DNA from: a candidate division WWE3 bacterium | Lineage (GTDB): Bacteria; Patescibacteriota; WWE3; UBA101185; UBA10185 | Assembly: GCA_020427865.1 (NCBI GenBank) | Contig: JAGQNX010000091.1 | Location: 1 to 5,690, forward strand | Length of the DNA stretch: 5,690 nt | Direction of reading: 5' to 3' | Shown: piece after piece, positions 5,492 to 5,690 of the stretch | How positions within the stretch are numbered: position 1 is the first letter of the stretch | Layout: each line of letters begins with the position of its first letter | Notes under the pieces: generated by a model | What the model saw: the letters and a program-made list of their open reading frames with translations, nothing else | Told to the model about the DNA's origin: nothing | The model's database searches: none | Program-made: the position numbers and the translations under genes

Positions 5492-5690
5492 CTAGTCATA
5501 CAGTTGCAGCTTACACGTAGTGTTTCTCCCTTCTATCTAAGTAACTAATGCAATTATCCCGACCTATAGTGTGTGATGGTATAAATTCTTTAAAGGGTGT
5601 AGCTAAATAATGGATTCCTATACTGCTAGGGCAATCTCCATAACCTTGCTGTTATTAATTTTTATAAAACAGCTGTATTTGCTTTAAGTT
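5492..5690. other. Terminal noncoding stretch with extended -10 box and weak hairpins
   Basis: No convincing gene is seen. An extended -10 (TG-G-TATAAA, 5577-5585) has no good -35. Two tiny ORFs overlap by one base (TAATG): 5548-5610 encodes 20 residues, and 5610-5687 encodes 25 residues with a hydrophobic ITLLLLIFI core. Neither has a proper Shine-Dalgarno. Inverted repeats include ATGGA/TCCAT (5610-5614 and 5637-5641) around CCTA/TAGG, and GCTGTT/AACAGC (5648-5653 and 5668-5673). No clear terminator for the TraB-like gene and no tRNA were found. A gene may begin or end just beyond the right edge. Confidence 0.4.

Noticed and set aside
5600..5690. tRNA or structured RNA in the right-hand flank
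   Set aside because: No acceptor stem plus T-loop consensus can be drawn on either strand; the hairpins are short and bulged.
1..5690. CRISPR array, insertion sequence or TGA-recoded genetic code
   Set aside because: No direct repeats with spacers, no transposase or terminal inverted repeats, and no in-frame TGA in any recognised gene.

Overview
The window is AT-rich, gene-dense bacterial DNA. It carries a very large PKD-domain surface protein, a single-domain OmpR-type winged-helix regulator, an M29 aminopeptidase and a TraB/Tiki-superfamily protein. No recognised stop codon is TGA (all are TAA or TAG), and no gene needs TGA read as an amino acid. Two genes have good -10 boxes only 7-9 bases before their ATG, which suggests leaderless mRNAs. 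This mix would suit a Patescibacteria/CPR-type genome such as Saccharibacteria. That placement is inference and only moderately supported, because there is no rRNA or phylogenetic marker here.

Layout, left to right. Bases 2-2353 (+) hold the 3' part of a large exported-type protein: alternating canonical and degenerate PKD/Ig-like domains, then a repeat made of a C-X11-C motif and a beta-rich module resembling Ca-dependent xylan-binding (CBM36/CBM60-like) domains. Only 4 bases later the 3' end of a small unrecognised gene on the - strand begins (2358-2603). Its 5' flank overlaps the 5' side of a 113-residue winged-helix DNA-binding protein (2668-3009, +, TTG start, start uncertain). A promoter at 3026-3053 then drives an M29 metallo-aminopeptidase (3063-4268, +).

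Bases 4278-4479 form a self-contained unit: a palindrome overlapping a -35-like box, a strong Shine-Dalgarno, a 28-codon single-span membrane peptide (4335-4421) and a strong rho-independent terminator. Directly after the terminator another promoter (4490-4518) drives a TraB/Tiki-like protein (4526-5491, +). The last 199 bases have no convincing gene, only an extended -10 box, weak hairpins and two tiny overlapping ORFs.

The genes do not form an obvious operon. Most appear to have their own promoter, and no single multi-gene system is evident. The most distinctive items are the repeat architecture of the PKD protein, the isolated SD-led micro-protein unit, and the contrast between leaderless and SD-led genes.
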